From NCBI GenBank assembly GCA_964625755.1, contig CAZVBR010000004.1, forward strand, positions 1-33,854: a stretch of DNA of 33,854 bases, given 5' to 3'. The position numbers were made by a program, and so were the translations under genes. Positions 31,080 through 33,854 of the stretch are shown here, in pieces; positions within the stretch are counted from its first letter, which is position 1; each line of letters begins with the position of its first letter. Origin of the DNA: CAZVBR01 sp964625755. GTDB lineage: Bacteria > Patescibacteriota > Minisyncoccia > Phycocordibacterales > XYD1-FULL-46-19. The notes under the pieces were generated by a model. The model was not told the origin of the DNA. It was given only the letters and a program-made list of their open reading frames with translations, and made no database searches.

Positions 31080-31946
31080 CTACGACATCTTGACCATCAT
31101 TTTGGTTGGCCCCCGGGGGTTGAACAGATGAATAACCCCGAAGGAAATGGCACTGGCCCCCAGATCTCTTACGGCGACCAGGTCCTCCTCGTCCATAACG
31201 CTCGGTGCGATCACCGGGAGGCACCCCTGGATCGCAAGGCTTTCCACTGCCGCCCAATTATACTCCTGGGCCGGCTTTCCGGACACCCCTCCGCCGCCTC
31301 CGCCGACTCGACTCTGAAGAGAAAACAGGGGCGATCTTTGTCTGGGGAACACCATCTCCCACGGTACACTATTCAGGGAGATCGCTTCCGCCTCTCCTGC
31401 GATCTTCTCGGCGATCGACAGATAATCTTGTGCTACTGATAACTTTGCGATCACCGGGTGAAGCGACACATCCCGAACCGACTTAACGTCGTCGACCACC
31501 TTCTCAACTTCCTCCACCAAACCCCCGGCCAAATTGGGACAGGACAGATTCAGCTCGATCGCGGTCAGATCAAGATCATTCAAGACCTCGGTGGTCATCT
31601 CGATCAATTCCTCGCGTTCCCCGTAGATCGAAACCACTATCTGTCTTGAGAAGTCGATCCGGGGCACAAAGAACCTATTCCAGTGGACGATTCCGGGGTT
31701 ACTCAGCCCTATTTTGTTGACAGCTCCCCCGGAGATCAAACGGACACTTTCCCGGGGTTTATACCACCGGAAATTCCCGGCCCGTTTATAACGGGTGAGA
31801 GTTTTGGTAACGACGGTAAACATCTCGGGCTTGATCAAACCCGCAGCCACCAGGGGTCTCTCCCAAAACCACCCCTTGCCGTCATATGCCAAACCACCGC
31901 TGGCCACGACATTGTTGATCATGCGACCGTTTGATAGTGCGATCAT
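31080..31946 (-). CDS. pyrD: Class 1 dihydroorotate dehydrogenase-like protein
   Basis: From the ATG at 31946 (GGAGG 7 nt upstream) it is 288 aa. Class 1 DHOD motifs are visible: VVTKTLT (45-51) with the Lys, GNFRWYKPR, SGGAVNKIGLSNPGI (72-86) and NLSCPN (133-138), whose Cys136 is the class 1 catalytic base. Later come ISLNSVPW and a GGGGGGVSGKP FMN loop (215-224), where six glycines replace the usual GG. It oxidises dihydroorotate to orotate in pyrimidine synthesis, or reduces another pyrimidine. No other pyr gene or pyrK is in the window. Codons are more G/C-rich than in neighbours, but GATC is still frequent, so it is probably a long-term resident. Confidence 0.8.
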   Translation of the reverse strand: MIALSNGRMINNVVASGGLAYDGKGWFWERPLVAAGLIKPEMFTVVTKTLTRYKRAGNFRWYKPRESVRLISGGAVNKIGLSNPGIVHWNRFFVPRIDFSRQIVVSIYGEREELIEMTTEVLNDLDLTAIELNLSCPNLAGGLVEEVEKVVDDVKSVRDVSLHPVIAKLSVAQDYLSIAEKIAGEAEAISLNSVPWEMVFPRQRSPLFSLQSRVGGGGGGVSGKPAQEYNWAAVESLAIQGCLPVIAPSVMDEEDLVAVRDLGASAISFGVIHLFNPRGPTKMMVKMS

Positions 31947-31953
31947 AGTATTT

Positions 31954-31958
31954 CCTCC
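31954..31958 (-). promoter_or_regulatory. Strong RBS that sets the pyrD start
   Basis: GGAGG on the minus strand, 7 nt before the ATG at 31946. It favours this start over the in-frame upstream codon at 31976. Confidence 0.8.
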
Positions 31959-32109
31959 GTGTGCGTTGTCCACCAAACACTAAACCTATTGACAAGAGCA
32001 AGCTACCAAAAAACTACCACAGGTCTCACTTAAAATAAAGACCCGGACTGAAACTTCGACCGGCGCCTGAAATTAATAAATCCATCATTACCCTTAGTCA
32101 CTTCACCGT

Positions 32110-32550
32110 TCATTCTTGCTTAAGAACTAAATTCAACATACTTTTGGTGTTTTCGCCCATCTGTGGCAGATTTTCCGGGTCATACCAATCAGCCTCGATC
32201 ACTTCCTTGCCGTCAATAAAAATTGCCGGATTTGTTGCTTTAGCTCTAAAAACCGAGACGGTATCTTTTTTATACTGCTGCTCTAGATACAAAGATCCCA
32301 CCCGCTCAAGATCCTGAAGAACAATTCCGACCTCTTCTCGGCACTCACGTATCGCCGCCTCTTCAGGAGTCTCTTTTTTATCCAAAGCCCCACCCGGAAA
32401 AGTCCAGGTATCAGGATAGTAAGAAAGGCGGACCAAAAGGATCCTACCCTCACAAAATATACCCACTTTAGCGCCACGGGTATTCGGCCTTGCGATAAAA
32501 CAATATGCAATATATAAATTTCTTATCAAAATAGCCAGTCGAGTATTCAT
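32110..32550 (-). CDS. Nudix hydrolase
   Basis: From the ATG at 32550 it is 146 aa, normal for a small Nudix enzyme; the longer frame to 32679 is unlikely. The Nudix box is complete: GALDKKE...REC-REEVGI fits GX5EX7REUXEEXGU (about 70-92), with WTFPGG before it. It hydrolyses a nucleoside diphosphate linked to another group (for example oxidised dNTP, NADH or ADP-ribose); the substrate is not predictable. A TATGAT -10 lies 12 nt before the ATG. Confidence 0.92.
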   Translation of the reverse strand: MNTRLAILIRNLYIAYCFIARPNTRGAKVGIFCEGRILLVRLSYYPDTWTFPGGALDKKETPEEAAIRECREEVGIVLQDLERVGSLYLEQQYKKDTVSVFRAKATNPAIFIDGKEVIEADWYDPENLPQMGENTKSMLNLVLKQE

Positions 32551-32885
32551 GTTTTCAAGAATATCATATCTCAAACACAACGGGATACTCAAAGAACTAA
32601 CATAAATCACAAAAACACCCATCAAAGAATTTAAATTCCGAGAGCAAATCGACCCCGAGCCAGCAAAACAACAAGTCAAACAATATGAAATAAACTATCT
32701 TAAGGTTAAAAGGAAAAAATACATCAACTCCCTGGTTATTTAAATAACTACCCTCATCAAACCAGGAAACCTTATGTCAACTTTAAATAACAATGGGAGA
32801 TATAATTTCTGGGGAATTATAATACTAGCGACAAGTAAGTCCGACCAGCCCAAGAGTGTAACGGCAATAATTGTCACACTCTTTT
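32551..32885. other. Intergenic region nudix / DUF2268
   Basis: It holds the nudix -10 (TATGAT at 32563-32568, minus), two perfect plus-strand TATAAT hexamers (32801-32806, 32818-32823) and the hairpin at 32852-32883. A plus-strand frame without a start codon (to the TAA at about 32742) reads like a basic protein tail (QVKQYEINYLKVKRKKYINS) and may be a gene remnant. A 42-codon plus-strand frame begins at 32774 but runs into the hairpin. No firm gene. Confidence 0.4.
32563..32568 (-). promoter_or_regulatory. -10 element of the nudix gene
   Basis: TATGAT on the minus strand, with TGAGTA as a weak -35 at N17. The start would fall about 5 nt before the ATG at 32550, again leaving almost no leader. 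Confidence 0.45.
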
Positions 32886-32886
32886 C
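32852..32886 (+). terminator. Plus-strand terminator-like hairpin
   Basis: An 8-bp stem AAGAGTGT/ACACTCTT (32852-32859, 32876-32883) with a 16-nt loop, followed on the plus strand by TTC-TACTTT. It lies just beyond the stop of the DUF2268 gene on the minus strand, where its tail is G-rich, so as a terminator it points the other way or serves both. Confidence 0.45.
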
Positions 32887-33695
32887 TACTTTGCACCTTT
32901 AAGAAAAACTCGCGAATCTCTTTTTATGATTTCATCCCAAGAAAGTTCCGGATTTCTCTCAATGTAGTTTTTTACCAACCAATATCCGACCGAATATCCT
33001 GTCCATCTTTGATACTTGTCATTTCCAAACAAAAATTCTTTGATGACTTTCTGGTCTCTGGATTCAAGAATGTCTTTTGACTCCTTCAATACATCAAATG
33101 CCTGATCTTTGGTTAAGGCTCCAGCCCACTTGCTTACTTCAGGATCAAAATACTCCTCTCTAAAGTTTTCCGCCAAACCTTCCAGCAAGACTTCATCTAA
33201 AAGAGTGTAGTTATTGAAATCATCATAATGGTGGTAATAATAGATCGTATGATTCAGTTCATGAGCCACAGTATTTTCGATAGATTTTTTTGAGTATTGA
33301 TCCAAATTTACAAACAAATGAAAAACGCAACTGTAGACTGCTACGCCCATTACACCGTCAAAAACTTTGTCGTCTTTAGTAGTAAGGTAAGGATGAACAA
33401 AAATAAAATTTTTAGTTGGAACAGGCAACTTTTCATTGCACTTCTCAATGGTTTCTGAAATTATTTTTTCTATTTCCATCTTCTGCCCTTCAGAGATCTC
33501 TTTATATTGCTCAACACTTCCATCTCCAATGTGGTCTAATAAACCCTGTTTTAGCGAATCGACATCTGCATAACCGGAATAACCAACGCTCTCATTCTCT
33601 TTTATTAGAGAAACAATTGAATCCGCTATTTCTTTTTTGTCCTTAAACTCTCCGCTTGGAAAATAAAATTCAATTTGTGACAAGTCCTTATTCAT
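32886..33695 (-). CDS. DUF2268-like zinc-dependent protease
   Basis: A 269-aa protein with the metallopeptidase signature AHELNH (H145-E-L-N-H149) and a downstream LLEGLAE helix (about 171-177) giving the third ligand, as in the DUF2268 family of predicted Zn-dependent proteases. The long N-terminal half is helical, with no signal peptide or TM, so it is cytosolic or non-classically released. The gene is AT-richer than its neighbours, with AAA/GAA-heavy codons and few GATC sites (about 4 in 810 nt), a sign of transfer or relaxed codon selection. There is no clear SD; TATAAA lies just before the ATG. Confidence 0.8.
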   Translation of the reverse strand: MNKDLSQIEFYFPSGEFKDKKEIADSIVSLIKENESVGYSGYADVDSLKQGLLDHIGDGSVEQYKEISEGQKMEIEKIISETIEKCNEKLPVPTKNFIFVHPYLTTKDDKVFDGVMGVAVYSCVFHLFVNLDQYSKKSIENTVAHELNHTIYYYHHYDDFNNYTLLDEVLLEGLAENFREEYFDPEVSKWAGALTKDQAFDVLKESKDILESRDQKVIKEFLFGNDKYQRWTGYSVGYWLVKNYIERNPELSWDEIIKRDSRVFLKGAK

Positions 33696-33735
33696 AGCTT
33701 TATACTAACAAAATAAAAAAGGGGCGGGAACTTGG

Positions 33736-33854
33736 TTAGAGCCCGTTACAAGAGTCAAAATCCTCTGAATCGCTGAGCATATTCGCTCCGTAGCCGCTGG
33801 TTCCCCAATACCCGAAAACCATCGGCGCAAGACCGGAGCAATTAAGCGGACAAT
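33736..33854 (-). CDS. C-terminal end of an unidentified gene (runs off the window)
   Basis: A minus-strand frame open from the window edge to TAA at 33738-33736 encodes about 38 residues, including PMVFGYWGTSGYGANM and ending DSEDFDSCNGL. Two cysteines and the Gly/Tyr/Ser-rich composition suggest an extracellular or pilin-like C-terminus with a disulfide. Too little is present to name it. The DUF2268 gene begins 41 nt downstream on the same strand. Confidence 0.45.
   Translation of the reverse strand, partial: CPLNCSGLAPMVFGYWGTSGYGANMLSDSEDFDSCNGL

Noticed and set aside
32551..32679. 43-residue Cys-rich extension of the Nudix protein
   Set aside because: The Nudix fold is complete from the ATG at 32550 and a -10 element lies inside the extension.

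Overview
The window looks like a piece of a Patescibacteria/CPR-type bacterial chromosome, probably Parcubacteria-like. This is inferred from gene content and style, not from a marker-gene match. Supporting signs are compact single-copy housekeeping genes packed into short operons, a membrane-anchored family-5 solute-binding protein without permeases, an AspRS lacking the bacterial GAD insertion, an archaeal/eukaryotic-type ProRS, a stand-alone Smr protein, and weak or absent Shine-Dalgarno sequences for most genes. No phage, insertion sequence, CRISPR array or rRNA is visible.

Layout. (1) 1-310: tRNA-Ser(GGA) on the minus strand with three stable mini-hairpins downstream. (2) 320-3798, minus: lemA, a single-TM protein, htpX, a small acidic protein and a DUF1189 membrane protein. 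(3) 3904-6015, minus: groES-groEL behind a good sigma70-type promoter. (4) 6238-11482, plus: secG, an anchored peptide-type solute-binding protein, RNase J and an MFS permease. (5) 11493-14468, minus: a large single-chain UvrD-type helicase-nuclease with an AddB-like cysteine set. (6) 14557-15306, plus: a YqeY-like protein and an unlisted 41-aa zinc-ribbon protein with its own promoter, strong RBS and terminator. (7) 15359-17344, minus: pcm-mpg-DUF389 operon. (8) 17365-19741, plus: AI-2E-type permease, pterin dehydratase, alpha/beta hydrolase. (9) 19792-22519, minus: DUF2914 membrane protein and aspS. (10) 22650-23880, plus: a PEP-CTERM protein behind a perfect-consensus promoter and a structured leader; its base use differs from the rest. 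(11) 23956-25746, minus: type IV pilin and Ca2+/Na+ antiporter. (12) 25803-26558, plus: TrmH/RlmB-type methyltransferase. (13) 26586-33854, minus: smr, HD protein, proS, HAD-like, GerMN-domain protein, class 1 dihydroorotate dehydrogenase, Nudix hydrolase, DUF2268 protease and the tail of another gene.

Three patterns cut across the genes. Several well-formed promoters sit so close to the start codon that the mRNA should be leaderless (AI-2E permease, aspS, yqeY-like; probably secG and nudix). GATC is strongly over-represented, apparently because the codon before an ATC isoleucine is chosen to end in G. A minority of genes (41-aa zinc ribbon, pcm, PEP-CTERM protein, pyrD) instead carry strong purine-rich RBSs, so two modes of translation start seem to coexist. 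The most unusual locus is the PEP-CTERM gene, because no exosortase is visible and its composition suggests transfer.
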